Positions 23,405 to 31,574 of a stretch of DNA of 64,000 nt are shown here, piece after piece. The notes below the pieces were generated by a model. That model had not been told where the DNA came from. It did no database searches and saw only the letters and a program-made list of their open reading frames with translations. The stretch spans positions 930,001-994,000 of the forward strand of contig NZ_JACLCP010000001.1 in NCBI RefSeq assembly GCF_014243395.1, read 5' to 3'. Numbering within the stretch: the first letter of the stretch is position 1; the number at the start of each line of letters is the position of its first letter. This stretch comes from Winogradskyella flava (GTDB lineage Bacteria; Bacteroidota; Bacteroidia; Flavobacteriales; Flavobacteriaceae). A program made the translations under genes and the position numbers.

Positions 23405-24274
23405 ATGATTTCATATAATCCAAAAGATTTATCTACAGGACGATTGCACGCTTATTTGTTAAGTGCCGTAGCACCTAGACCTATTGCGTTTGCTAGTACA
23501 GTTGATACTCATGGCCATCCAAATCTATCGCCATTTAGCTTCTTTAATGTCTTTAGTGCTAATCCGCCGATTATGATTTTTTCTCCCGCTAGGCGTGTTA
23601 GGGATAATACCATAAAACATACGTTACAGAATGTTGAAGCGGTTAAGGAAGTGGTCATTAATGTCGTTAATTACGACATTGTACACCAAATGTCCCTGAG
23701 CAGTACGGAATATCCTGAAGACGTCAACGAATTTGAAAAGGCTGGATTGACCATGTTGCCATCGGATGAAGTAAAACCATTTCGGGTGGCTGAATCTCCA
23801 GTACAATTTGAATGCAAGGTTAATGAAATCGTAAAATTGGGTAAAGAAGGCGGTGCAGGAAATTTAGTAATTTCTGAAGTGGTTAAACTGCATATTGCTG
23901 AAGAAGTAATGAATGCAGATGGCACAATTAACCAAGAAGCATTGGATTTGGTAGCGCGAGCAGGAGGTAGTTATTACAGTAGGGCAAAACGAGGATTTTT
24001 TGAAATTCCTAAACCACTGCGTACTATGGGAATCGGAGTCGATGCCTTACCAGAACATGTTAAGAACAGCATGATTTTAACAGGAAATAATCTAGGGATG
24101 TTAGCTAATGTAGATACACTGCCTACAGAAGACGAGGTTAATCAATTTATTAAAGATGTTAGTGAGCGCTATCCAGAAATTAAGACAGCTTCGCATAGAA
24201 GAAAACATAAATTAGCTCGAAATTATTTGAGCTACGGAGACGTAGAAAGTGCATGGAAGTTATTACTTTCGTAG
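23405..24274 (+). CDS. Flavin reductase-like FMN-binding protein
   Basis: A 289-residue protein of the flavin-reductase-like split-barrel family, with an N-terminal FMN-binding domain (SAVAPRPIAFASTVDTHGHPNLSPFSFFNVFSANPPIMIFSP). The C-terminal part is an extension of about 90 residues (VDALPEHVKNSMILTGNNLGMLANV...RRKHKLARNYL) that is conserved in the Bacteroidota subgroup. It probably uses NAD(P)H to reduce FMN, or binds FMN in another redox role; the true substrate is unknown. Transcribed alone, divergent from the histidine kinase. Confidence 0.87.
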   Translation: MISYNPKDLSTGRLHAYLLSAVAPRPIAFASTVDTHGHPNLSPFSFFNVFSANPPIMIFSPARRVRDNTIKHTLQNVEAVKEVVINVVNYDIVHQMSLSSTEYPEDVNEFEKAGLTMLPSDEVKPFRVAESPVQFECKVNEIVKLGKEGGAGNLVISEVVKLHIAEEVMNADGTINQEALDLVARAGGSYYSRAKRGFFEIPKPLRTMGIGVDALPEHVKNSMILTGNNLGMLANVDTLPTEDEVNQFIKDVSERYPEIKTASHRRKHKLARNYLSYGDVESAWKLLLS

Positions 24275-24325
24275 TCTCAAAAAAAAGAATAAACAAATAT
24301 TAAATAATTATAGATTAAGCAAAAA

Positions 24326-24703
24326 ATGGAAGTACAAGGACGTATTAAGGTGATTGGAGAGACACAAACCTTTGGAAGTAATGGCTTTAGAAAAAGAGAG
24401 GTGGTTGTAACAACAGAAGAACAGTATCCTCAACACATCATGGTTGAATTTGTTCAGGATAAGACAGATTTATTGAATAATTACCAAGTTGGTCAGCAGG
24501 TAAAGGTTAATATCAATTTAAGAGGTAGAGAATGGGTCAACCCTCAAGGAGAGACTAAATATTTTAACTCTATACAAGGTTGGAGAATTGAGGCTTTACA
24601 AGCTGAAGCTCCAAATGGCGAAATGCCGCCTGTAGCTCCAACAGAAGCTTTCGAGCCTGTTAGTGATTTAAATGAAGACGATCACGATGATCTACCGTTT
24701 TAA
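24326..24703 (+). CDS. DUF3127 protein
   Basis: A 125-residue protein of the Bacteroidota DUF3127 family. MEVQGRIKVIGETQTFGSNGFRKREVVVTTEE and VNINLRGREWVNPQGETKYFNSIQGWRIE suggest an OB-fold like that of SSB, and the C-terminus ends in an acidic DEDDHDDLPF tail, the same kind of tail that SSB uses to recruit partners (compare DGDDDLPF in the ssb gene at 47553). A role with nucleic acid is therefore plausible but unproven. Confidence 0.88.
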   Translation: MEVQGRIKVIGETQTFGSNGFRKREVVVTTEEQYPQHIMVEFVQDKTDLLNNYQVGQQVKVNINLRGREWVNPQGETKYFNSIQGWRIEALQAEAPNGEMPPVAPTEAFEPVSDLNEDDHDDLPF

Positions 24704-24726
24704 TTGGTAATATATATAATAGAATT

Positions 24727-24762
24727 AAAAAAGACTTGTTTTACGTAAAACAAGTCTTTTTT
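24727..24762. terminator. Perfect 36-base palindromic terminator
   Basis: A perfect palindrome centred between 24744 and 24745 (core GACTTGTTTTACGTAAAAC), with terminal A and T runs; works as a terminator in either direction after the DUF3127 gene. Confidence 0.85.
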
Positions 24763-24769
24763 AATGAAA

Positions 24770-24794
24770 AAGTCCCAATGGTTAGTTGGGACTT
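24770..24794. repeat. Second hairpin after DUF3127 terminator
   Basis: Inverted repeat AAGTCCCAA/TTGGGACTT with a 7-base loop, seven bases past the first terminator, without a T-run. The region 24704-24956 has no gene; apart from these two hairpins I see nothing in it. Confidence 0.55.
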
Positions 24795-24956
24795 AGTATT
24801 GTGGTTTTAGGTTTTGACCTCTACAAACAAACTTAAAAAAAGCAATGATGAACAAAAAATTTATAAATAAAGGTCAATTCAAATATCAATAAAATTCTTA
24901 TACTATCAAAACTAAGTCGGCTATTTAACAGCAAAATATGATAAAACGTTTAAAAT

Positions 24957-25580
24957 ATGCACTTCCTGACGCAAAAAATAGAATTTCCTGATGTGACAGA
25001 AGCCTCTGCTGATGGCTTATTGGCAGTTGGTGGAGATTTATCCTCTGAGCGTTTATTGCATGCTTACGCCAACGGAATCTTTCCATGGTATGAAGATGCA
25101 GAACCAATTCTTTGGTGGTCGCCGGATCCAAGATTTGTGTTGTTTCCTGAGGATTTAAGAATATCTAAAAGCATGAGGCAAATTCTGAAACAAGGGAAGT
25201 TTGAAGTTTCAGTAAACAAGGCTTTTAGAGCCGTTGTAGAAAATTGTGCCAGGGCAAAGCGAGAGGGTCAGATGGGAACTTGGATTACAGACGAGATGAT
25301 TGAAGCATATGTATCACTTCATAAATTAGGTTATGTAAAATCTATTGAAGTTTGGCAAGACAACGAGCTCGTTGGTGGTTTGTATGGTGTTGATTTAGGT
25401 AGTGGTGTTTTTTGTGGAGAAAGTATGTTTGCAAAAGTGAGTAATGCCAGTAAAGCGGCTTTTATTTCATTTGTACAGAACTCTAATTATAAACTTATAG
25501 ACTGTCAACTGCACACCAAACATTTAGAAAGTTTGGGAGCTAAGCATATTTCCAGATCAGATTTTATGAAATTTCTTTAA
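24957..25580 (+). CDS. aat: Leucyl/phenylalanyl-tRNA--protein transferase
   Basis: A 207-residue Aat protein that adds Leu or Phe from aminoacyl-tRNA to N-terminal Lys or Arg, marking proteins for ClpAP/ClpS degradation (N-end rule). The whole length aligns with family motifs: FPDVTEASADGLLAVGGDLS, YANGIFPWYEDAEPILWWSPDPR, GGLYGVDLGSGVFCGESMF and YKLIDCQLHTKHLESLGA. Convergent with tag. Confidence 0.96.
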   Translation: MHFLTQKIEFPDVTEASADGLLAVGGDLSSERLLHAYANGIFPWYEDAEPILWWSPDPRFVLFPEDLRISKSMRQILKQGKFEVSVNKAFRAVVENCARAKREGQMGTWITDEMIEAYVSLHKLGYVKSIEVWQDNELVGGLYGVDLGSGVFCGESMFAKVSNASKAAFISFVQNSNYKLIDCQLHTKHLESLGAKHISRSDFMKFL

Positions 25581-25586
25581 CCTAAT

Positions 25587-26150
25587 TTAGACCTCATTAT
25601 ATCTAAAGCAAGAGACTTCATGATCGTTAACCATACCCGTAGCTTGCATATGCGCATAAATTACGGTCGTACCTACAAACTTAAAACCGCGTTTCTTTAA
25701 GTCTTTGCTAATAGTATTGCTAAGAGGCGTATTGGCAGGGGCTTTTTTATAATCCTCAAAACTATTTTGAATAGGTTCGCCATCAACGAAATCCCATATG
25801 TATTTAGAAAATGAACCAAATTCATCTTGAATCTTCATAAACGCTTGGGCATTGGTTACGGTTGCATTTACTTTCAGTTTATTTCTTATTATGCCCTCAT
25901 CTTGAAGTAATTCATCAATCTTGTCTTGATTGTAATTTGCTATTGTTTTATAATCAAAATCATCAAAGGCTTTTCTGAAATTTTCTCGCTTTCGAAGTAC
26001 TGTAATCCAGCTTAATCCAGCTTGAAAGGTTTCTAAGATTAGAAACTCAAACAAGGTGTCATCATCATAAACCGGAACACCCCATTCTTCATCATGGTAG
26101 GCCTCATATAGTGGGTCGCCAATACACCAGCCGCATCTGTGTTTATCCAT
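25587..26150 (-). CDS. tag: DNA-3-methyladenine glycosylase I
   Basis: A 187-residue Tag glycosylase that removes 3-methyladenine from DNA and starts base-excision repair. Motifs: HRCGWCIGDPLYEAYHDEEWGVP at the N-terminus, FQAGLSWITVLRKRENFRKAFDDFD in the helix-hairpin-helix region, and HEVSCFRY near the end; the Cys and His residues at both ends form the family's zinc snap. It overlaps the small membrane-protein gene upstream by 8 bases. Confidence 0.96.
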   Translation of the reverse strand: MDKHRCGWCIGDPLYEAYHDEEWGVPVYDDDTLFEFLILETFQAGLSWITVLRKRENFRKAFDDFDYKTIANYNQDKIDELLQDEGIIRNKLKVNATVTNAQAFMKIQDEFGSFSKYIWDFVDGEPIQNSFEDYKKAPANTPLSNTISKDLKKRGFKFVGTTVIYAHMQATGMVNDHEVSCFRYNEV

Positions 26151-26346
26151 TTTGTTTTGCTTTTTTGTTGCTTTTATATTCCCAGATTCTTATCAGAACA
26201 TAGATAATCACTAGTCCATGTCTGGTATCAAAAAGACTTATGGATTCAGTTATTTGATAGTTATCAAATAAATTTAAATACTTTCCTGACAACAAAATAA
26301 AGAAAAGGACAATAATTATTGTCTTTAACAGGTCTATAAGTTTCAA
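26143..26346 (-). CDS. Small membrane protein, unknown
   Basis: A 67-residue hypothetical protein with an N-terminal hydrophobic helix (about 6-22, LLKTIIIVLFFILLSG) and a second weaker one (about 44-56). Its stop overlaps the start of tag by 8 bases, which supports real translation and coupling. I do not recognise a family. Confidence 0.55.
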   Translation of the reverse strand: MKLIDLLKTIIIVLFFILLSGKYLNLFDNYQITESISLFDTRHGLVIIYVLIRIWEYKSNKKAKQNG

Positions 26347-26424
26347 ATGTAAGTTTTTTAAGTTTTCACTACTAAGGTAACATCTGTCACATAATTATTG
26401 ATAGTTCAGCTTTAAATTTGTAAT

Positions 26425-27042
26425 ATGATAACAAAAGAAATACCTGTGATAAACGAATTAATTTCAGAGAGCTTAAAAAAAAGTATCTCGTATGCTGAAT
26501 ATAGAGCTCTAGTATCTCAACTAGTTGAAGAAAACTCTACAACTGGTTCTGACAAAAGCGAAGCCATGGTTAATTATACCATGCTTAACGATAGACGCAT
26601 GAGACGTTGGGACAAAGCAGTAAAAGTTTCAGACGAGTCAAAAACTAAGGTTGAAAATTTTGATAAAAAAGTCACTTGGCTAGTTATTACCGAGAGTTGG
26701 TGTGGTGATGCTGCTCATATAATGCCAGTAATCAACAAAGTGGCCGAAATTAATGGCCATATTGATTACAGAATTGTATTAAGAGATGAGAATGACAACC
26801 TTATGAATCAGTTTTTAACTAATGGGGGTAAAGCTATTCCAAAATTAATTATGATTGATACAGATACTAATGACGTTCTGGATACTTTTGGACCAAGACC
26901 TAGTGTGGCTACAGAAATGGTCAAGACCTATAAAGCAGAACATGGCATATTGACTCCTGAATTCAAGGAAGATTTACAGCGTTGGTACAATAAGGACAAA
27001 GGGCAATCTACAATTGAAGACTTGGTAAATCTTTTGTATTAA
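26425..27042 (+). CDS. Thioredoxin-like protein with a single active-site cysteine
   Basis: A 205-residue thioredoxin-fold protein. The fold is recognised from TWLVITESWCGDAAHIMPVINKVAEIN and the cis-proline segment GGKAIPKLIMID. The active-site motif is C93-G-D-A instead of CxxC, so it cannot do a standard dithiol-disulfide exchange; this WCGDA form is common in a Bacteroidota and Firmicutes subgroup. No signal peptide, so cytoplasmic. A TAAATTTG lies at 26413-26420, only five bases before the ATG. Confidence 0.85.
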   Translation: MITKEIPVINELISESLKKSISYAEYRALVSQLVEENSTTGSDKSEAMVNYTMLNDRRMRRWDKAVKVSDESKTKVENFDKKVTWLVITESWCGDAAHIMPVINKVAEINGHIDYRIVLRDENDNLMNQFLTNGGKAIPKLIMIDTDTNDVLDTFGPRPSVATEMVKTYKAEHGILTPEFKEDLQRWYNKDKGQSTIEDLVNLLY

Positions 27043-27063
27043 CGAGTTACCGGGTTCTTAAAC

Positions 27064-27798
27064 TTAATTTTTTCCTCTAAAAGAAAAGGTAATCGTCCCT
27101 ATTTGTGACGTCTTCACTGAACTATCAAATCTAGCTTCTCTTGAATATTCTAAAGCACGATCTGTAAGACATGGATTGTTTGAGCTTGACGAGCCATTAA
27201 TAGAGGCGCTAGTTACTTTGCCATCACTATTTACAGTAATGTTTACAACTATTCGTCCTCCTTTTTCACAGAGATATCTAGGAATATCATAATCTTCCAT
27301 GACCCTACCTTTGAGTGAATATGTTACTGTACTTTTAGTTTTAGAATGCTCGGCAGCGGTCTTTTGATTTTTTAAGCGCTTACTAAGCTCTTCTTGAAGC
27401 TTTTTGTACGATTTAGTTTCTTCAGAATTTAGAGCATAGGCGTTACTGTTGGTCAAAGATTTATCAACGCCTGTTTCCTCTTGTACCTCATTGGCTTTTG
27501 CTTCTTCCAAAGCTTTTGTTGTGCGTTCAAAGTCATTAGCGCTGACCGTTTTAAAATTACGCATCATGTCCTTATACTCTTGGTCTTCATTAAAGACCTT
27601 ATTGGTGGAAGGTCCAGTCAAATCTTCAAACTTTTCAAGTTCTTTTTCAATACGTTCTGGTTCAGGCTCTATCTCATAGTAACTCTCGGTCATAAGATCG
27701 CCTTTCTGTTTTAACTGAATGCTAAACAAAGCAAGCACTACTATTCCCGTGAGAAGAAAGGTGATAATGCCAGCTTTATATTGTTCAATTAACTTCAA
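27064..27798 (-). CDS. TonB-like energy transducer
   Basis: A 244-residue protein with one N-terminal transmembrane helix (about 10-29, AGIITFLLTGIVVLALFSIQ), a charged periplasmic linker rich in E and K (about 40-155), and a TonB-type C-terminal domain (KGGRIVVNITVNSDGKVTSASIN...REARFDSSVKTSQIGTITFSF). It would couple inner-membrane energy to outer-membrane receptors such as the two in this window. No Pro-rich linker. No ExbBD neighbours are in the window; they would be elsewhere. A TATATTCG in the 81 bases upstream may be its own promoter. Confidence 0.82.
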   Translation of the reverse strand: MKLIEQYKAGIITFLLTGIVVLALFSIQLKQKGDLMTESYYEIEPEPERIEKELEKFEDLTGPSTNKVFNEDQEYKDMMRNFKTVSANDFERTTKALEEAKANEVQEETGVDKSLTNSNAYALNSEETKSYKKLQEELSKRLKNQKTAAEHSKTKSTVTYSLKGRVMEDYDIPRYLCEKGGRIVVNITVNSDGKVTSASINGSSSSNNPCLTDRALEYSREARFDSSVKTSQIGTITFSFRGKN

Positions 27799-27879
27799 AT
27801 TACATCAAATTTTTGTGCATAAGGATATACGAATATAAGAACGAAAAAGTTTAGTTCTATCTTATAAACCCTTGTTAAA

Positions 27880-28578
27880 TCATTTTTCCAAGGGAAGTGT
27901 AGCAATGAAATCTTCAGGACTTAAGGCATCTTTTACACGAAATTCACCAATGCGCGTACGTCGCAATTCAGATAAATGAGCTCCTGAATTTAAAGCTTTT
28001 CCGAAGTCGTGAGCCAAAGATCTTATATAGGTGCCTTTGCTGCAGACCACTTTGAACTTCAGTTCGAGACCTTTGATCTCTGTTATTTCAAACTCTGAAA
28101 TTTCAACCTCTCGTGATTTTATCTCAACAGCTTCACCAGCTCTGGCAAATTCATAAAGGCGCTTGCCATCTTTTTTAATTGCAGAAAATACAGGTGGTAA
28201 TTGTTCAATTTTACCAACAAACTGATTTGTTGTCTGATGAATCAGGTCTTTAGTGATATGGTCTGTTGGAAAAGTAGCATCGATTTCAGTTTCCAAATCA
28301 TAAGAAGGTGTCGTACTGCCCAAAACAAAAGTACCAGTGTATTCCTTTTCTTGACCTTGATAGGAATTAATTTGTTTGGTCATTTTACCAGTGCAAATCA
28401 CCAGTAAACCTGTTGCTAAAGGATCTAAAGTGCCGGCATGACCAACTTTTATTTTTTTAATGGAAAACGACTTTCGGATAGCCCAACGTAATTTATTTAC
28501 GGCCTGGAAAGACGTCCAGTGCAAAGGTTTGTCAATGAGTAAGACTTGACCATCTTTAAAGTCCTCTAAGGTTTTCAT
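27880..28578 (-). CDS. truB: tRNA pseudouridine(55) synthase TruB
   Basis: A 232-residue synthase that makes pseudouridine 55 in the T-loop of tRNAs. Motif II with the catalytic Asp is KVGHAGTLDPLATGLLV; LLIDKPLHWTSF, RLYEFARAGEAVE and GTYIRSLAHDFG are also present. The start is the ATG at 28578, which overlaps the uppP stop by four bases (ATGA); the open frame to 28680 reads through uppP codons and is not used. Confidence 0.95.
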   Translation of the reverse strand: MKTLEDFKDGQVLLIDKPLHWTSFQAVNKLRWAIRKSFSIKKIKVGHAGTLDPLATGLLVICTGKMTKQINSYQGQEKEYTGTFVLGSTTPSYDLETEIDATFPTDHITKDLIHQTTNQFVGKIEQLPPVFSAIKKDGKRLYEFARAGEAVEIKSREVEISEFEITEIKGLELKFKVVCSKGTYIRSLAHDFGKALNSGAHLSELRRTRIGEFRVKDALSPEDFIATLPLEK

Positions 28579-29369
28579 GATGCTGTTGACCAAATTATAG
28601 CAATAACACCTACGATAATACAATAAAAGGCAAAGTAGCTCAATTTGCTTTGCTTTACGAGCTTTATCATCCATGTACATGCAAATAGTCCAGAGACAAA
28701 AGCAGCAATAAATCCAATGCTTAACGCTGTAAAATTAGAAGCATCATACGTGAGTTCACCACCCACGACATCTTTGGCAATTTTACCAAAAATCAATGGG
28801 ACCACCATAAGAAATGAGAAGCGTGCTGCTTTAGTTTTGTCGTTACCTAATAAAACAGAAGTCGAAATTGTTGCTCCAGAGCGGGAAATGCCTGGAAGCA
28901 TAGCTATGGCTTGCGAAATACCAATGATAAAGGCATTACTAAAAGATACTTTTTTATTGGTGTTTTTGGCTTTATCAGCAAAAAAAAGAAGTATTGCAGT
29001 TACAATGAGCATACAGCCCACTAATAATATGTTTCCACTGAAAAGCTGCTCAAGTTGTTCTTCAAAAAAAACACCGACAACTACGGCAGGTATCATGGAT
29101 ATGACGATTTTGCTTAAAAATTGTAAGTCTTCATTCCATTCAAACTTTAGAATACCTTTGATGATATCGAGAATATCTTTTCTAAATACAATTATGGTGC
29201 TCAATGCTGTTGCAAAGTGAAGTACAACGGTAAACATTAAGCTCTCCTCTGGTATGGAGTTATCTCCAAGAATAGCCTTTCCTAATTCTAGGTGGCCACT
29301 TGAAGATACGGGCAAAAACTCTGTAAGCCCTTGGATAATTCCAAGTATTATGGCATCGATAATTTCCAT
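28575..29369 (-). CDS. uppP: Undecaprenyl-diphosphate phosphatase
   Basis: An integral membrane BacA/UppP enzyme of about 264 residues that recycles undecaprenyl diphosphate to the monophosphate lipid carrier for cell-wall synthesis. Signature motifs: GLTEFLPVSSSGHLELG (active-site Glu and His) and LPGISRSGATIS. About eight transmembrane helices. I chose the ATG at 29369 (MEIIDAIILGI); an in-frame ATG at 29378 adds three residues. Third gene of the ftsX operon. Confidence 0.96.
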   Translation of the reverse strand: MEIIDAIILGIIQGLTEFLPVSSSGHLELGKAILGDNSIPEESLMFTVVLHFATALSTIIVFRKDILDIIKGILKFEWNEDLQFLSKIVISMIPAVVVGVFFEEQLEQLFSGNILLVGCMLIVTAILLFFADKAKNTNKKVSFSNAFIIGISQAIAMLPGISRSGATISTSVLLGNDKTKAARFSFLMVVPLIFGKIAKDVVGGELTYDASNFTALSIGFIAAFVSGLFACTWMIKLVKQSKLSYFAFYCIIVGVIAIIWSTAS

Positions 29370-29449
29370 AGTCAGCAAATATCAACTAACAAAAGGCAAT
29401 TTCCAAGTGCAATAATTAGAAATTGAATATAATTTTGAAATTGAGAAAC

Positions 29450-29719
29450 CTAGGATTTAGGATTTTTCTCTTTATTTGGTTTACTAAGAATAGCATAAAC
29501 CTGAATGCCAAAGCCAATTAATACGAGCGTTGGTGCTAAACGAATGCGTCTCCAGCTAAATACATCAGGATTCCAAATATTAGGATCATCACTGCCACCA
29601 CCAGCCATAAGAATAAAACCAATAGTAATAAATGCTAAGCCTATAAAGAACCATTTATAGTTTTGCTTACCGAAGATAAATTCAGATTTTGATGCTTCTT
29701 TTCGTTTTTTCTCGCCCAT
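29450..29719 (-). CDS. DUF3098 small membrane protein
   Basis: An 89-residue protein of the Bacteroidota-specific DUF3098 family with two transmembrane helices (WFFIGLAFITIGFILMAGGG and LAPTLVLIGFGIQVYAIL) and a charged cytoplasmic N-terminus. Its fixed position between ftsX and uppP in this phylum suggests a role in cell division or envelope growth, but none has been shown to my knowledge. Confidence 0.9.
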   Translation of the reverse strand: MGEKKRKEASKSEFIFGKQNYKWFFIGLAFITIGFILMAGGGSDDPNIWNPDVFSWRRIRLAPTLVLIGFGIQVYAILSKPNKEKNPKS

Positions 29720-29798
29720 AATTCTCTGTGCTAACTTAGTAAATGCAAATTAACGGTTTTATTTAATAGGACAGCCAAAATTAATATTTTCCTAACAT

Positions 29799-30677
29799 CT
29801 AGTAGTACAACTGATCCGTCTTCAAATTCAAGAAGCGCTGTGTGGCAATAAAGGTGCTAATCCAAGTAATCACAATACCCAATAAAAATATACCGACGAA
29901 AAGACCAATAATCATTACTGTATTTCGGAGTAATTCCAATTCTGGGAATGTGATGTCTAAGTAGTATAAGACGATTGCCATTCCGATTAAAGCGACGATG
30001 GCGCCTATAACACCGAGCTGAACACTTTTTAAGATAAAAGGTCTACGGATAAAACTTTTGGTAGCACCTACCATCTGCATCGTTTTAATGATAAATCGTT
30101 TAGAGTACACAGCTAATCGTATGGAGCTATTAATTAAAAGTACGGCAATTAATGTGAATAATGCGCTAATAATCAACACCCAAAACGAAATTTTCTTGAC
30201 ATTGTCATTCATCAGCTCCACTAAGTCATTATCATAACGAATCTCTTCAATAAAAGCTTTGTTAGAAAGGCTTTCAGTGATTTCAGTAAGTTGTTCTGTA
30301 GTGACATAGTCCGCTTTTAGATAGACATCAATAGAATTCTTCAAAGGATTATAGCCTACGAAATCCATAAAATCTTCACCAGTTTCGGCTTGCATCAGTT
30401 CGGCAGCTTCTTCTTTTGAAACGTATTGCGCTTCCTTGGTATAATCTGCCATCGCTAAACTCTTTTTTAGCTGATTAACTTCAACCTGCTTAGCTTTGTC
30501 ATTTAAGTAAATAGTCATCACGACTTGTTCTTTAAAATGATCGGCAACTTTTTTTGAGTTAATAACCAACAAACCTAAGCAACCTAATAGAAACAATACT
30601 AAAGCAATACTAATTACAACGGAAACGTAAGACGATATGAGTTTTCGTTTTTGATAATTGTCAAAGGATGAAGCCAT
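29799..30677 (-). CDS. ftsX: Cell division protein FtsX
   Basis: A 292-residue ABC-type permease subunit with four transmembrane helices (about 18-40, 167-189, 216-242, 255-280) and a large extracytoplasmic loop after the first (VVMTIYLNDKAKQVEV...). With FtsE it regulates peptidoglycan hydrolysis at the division site; ftsE is not in the window. First gene of the conserved ftsX-DUF3098-uppP-truB operon. MVGATKSFIRRPF is the family segment before the third helix. Confidence 0.94.
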   Translation of the reverse strand: MASSFDNYQKRKLISSYVSVVISIALVLFLLGCLGLLVINSKKVADHFKEQVVMTIYLNDKAKQVEVNQLKKSLAMADYTKEAQYVSKEEAAELMQAETGEDFMDFVGYNPLKNSIDVYLKADYVTTEQLTEITESLSNKAFIEEIRYDNDLVELMNDNVKKISFWVLIISALFTLIAVLLINSSIRLAVYSKRFIIKTMQMVGATKSFIRRPFILKSVQLGVIGAIVALIGMAIVLYYLDITFPELELLRNTVMIIGLFVGIFLLGIVITWISTFIATQRFLNLKTDQLYY

Positions 30678-30832
30678 AGGTACGGATTAATGTTGTAAAA
30701 ATATAAAACAATTCGTTTCTGCTAAGTATTACAACGCTTAAACTTTTAATAGTGTTGTAATAAATGTTAGATTATAATTTTTATAGCCTATTATAAGCTT
30801 ATTATCAGTTTTAATTAAATATTTCTTAATGT

Positions 30833-30848
30833 TGGCATGGGTTTTGAA
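30833..30848 (+). promoter_or_regulatory. Sigma-54-like promoter before outer-membrane protein
   Basis: TGGCATG, four bases, then TTGAA. The GG-to-G spacing of 12 equals that of the sigma-54 -24/-12 consensus (TGGCACG-N4-TTGCW); the -12 C is replaced by A. The ATG at 30886 lies about 40 bases further, leaving room for a short leader. Confidence 0.45.
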
Positions 30849-30885
30849 AAATAGAACCCATATCAATTTTAAAACAAGAACAATT

Positions 30886-31443
30886 ATGAAAAAATTATTA
30901 GTATTTACATTTGTTGTTATCACCGGGTTATTCAATTCAATCAATGCACAAGAGGTTGATTTTGGACTAAAGGCAGGGCTCAATATTGCAAATTTCTCAG
31001 GAGGTGATGCCGATAGAAATAGTTTATTAGGTTTACATTTTGGAGGATTTGCTGAAATAGGTCTAAGTGATAAATTTTCGCTTCAGCCGGAATTATTATA
31101 CTCATTTCAAGGCTCCGAAGCTGAAGATGTGGTAAAAATAAAAGTAGATTATTTAACGATCCCTTTAATGGCGAAATATTATCTAAGCGAGAAATTTAGT
31201 CTAGAAGCAGGACCACAGATAGGATTCTTATTGAATGAGAAGGCGGAGTTCAATGATAGTGATCTTCCTGATGCAGAAACGGACGCGTCCAGTTTCGATT
31301 TTGGATTGAATATAGGTGCGGCATATAGCATCAGTTCCGATGTGTTTGCTGAAGTACGCTATAATTATGGAATCACTACGGTTGCAGAAAATCCAGATAT
31401 TAAAAACAGCGTGTTTCAAATTTCATTGGGCTATAAATTCTAA
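30886..31443 (+). CDS. Porin-like outer-membrane beta-barrel protein (PorT-like)
   Basis: A 185-residue secreted protein: signal peptide MKKLLVFTFVVITGLFNSINAQ, then an eight-strand type barrel with VDFGLKAGLNIANFSGG, LHFGGFAEIGLSDKFSLQPELLYSFQGSE, YYLSEKFSLEAGPQIGFLL and a terminal VFQISLGYKF. This is the outer-membrane beta-barrel (PorT-like) family very common in Bacteroidota. The ATG at 30886 is chosen over the frame opening at 30829, which lies in the promoter. A terminator follows. Confidence 0.9.
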   Translation: MKKLLVFTFVVITGLFNSINAQEVDFGLKAGLNIANFSGGDADRNSLLGLHFGGFAEIGLSDKFSLQPELLYSFQGSEAEDVVKIKVDYLTIPLMAKYYLSEKFSLEAGPQIGFLLNEKAEFNDSDLPDAETDASSFDFGLNIGAAYSISSDVFAEVRYNYGITTVAENPDIKNSVFQISLGYKF

Positions 31444-31462
31444 ATGACAAAGACATCAATTG

Positions 31463-31496
31463 AAAAGGCATCTTAGATTTAAGATGTCTTTTTTTG
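31463..31496 (+). terminator. Terminator after porin-like gene
   Basis: Stem AAAAGGCATCTTA/TAAGATGTCTTTT with a 2-5 base loop and T-run. An alternative arm AAAGACATC at 31450-31458 could compete with the first arm. Confidence 0.8.
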
Positions 31497-31540
31497 TTTT
31501 ATAACTACCTCAAGCAATAGGCTATTTAACTAGTAAAGTT

Positions 31541-31548
31541 TAAATTTG
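31541..31548 (+). promoter_or_regulatory. -7 element for leuS
   Basis: TAAATTTG matches TAnnTTTG. It overlaps a GTG at 31548, which rules that codon out as the start and supports the ATG at 31575. Confidence 0.5.
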
Positions 31549-31574
31549 TGCCTTTATTACTAGGAAAGCAGAAT

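Noticed and set aside
24770..24956. Small RNA gene between DUF3127 and aat
   Set aside because: Only a short hairpin without promoter box or T-run is visible; support is too weak.
28579..28680. Longer TruB start at 28680
   Set aside because: Lies within uppP codons and adds a Cys/Tyr-rich tail absent from TruB; ATG 28578 overlaps uppP in the usual ATGA manner.
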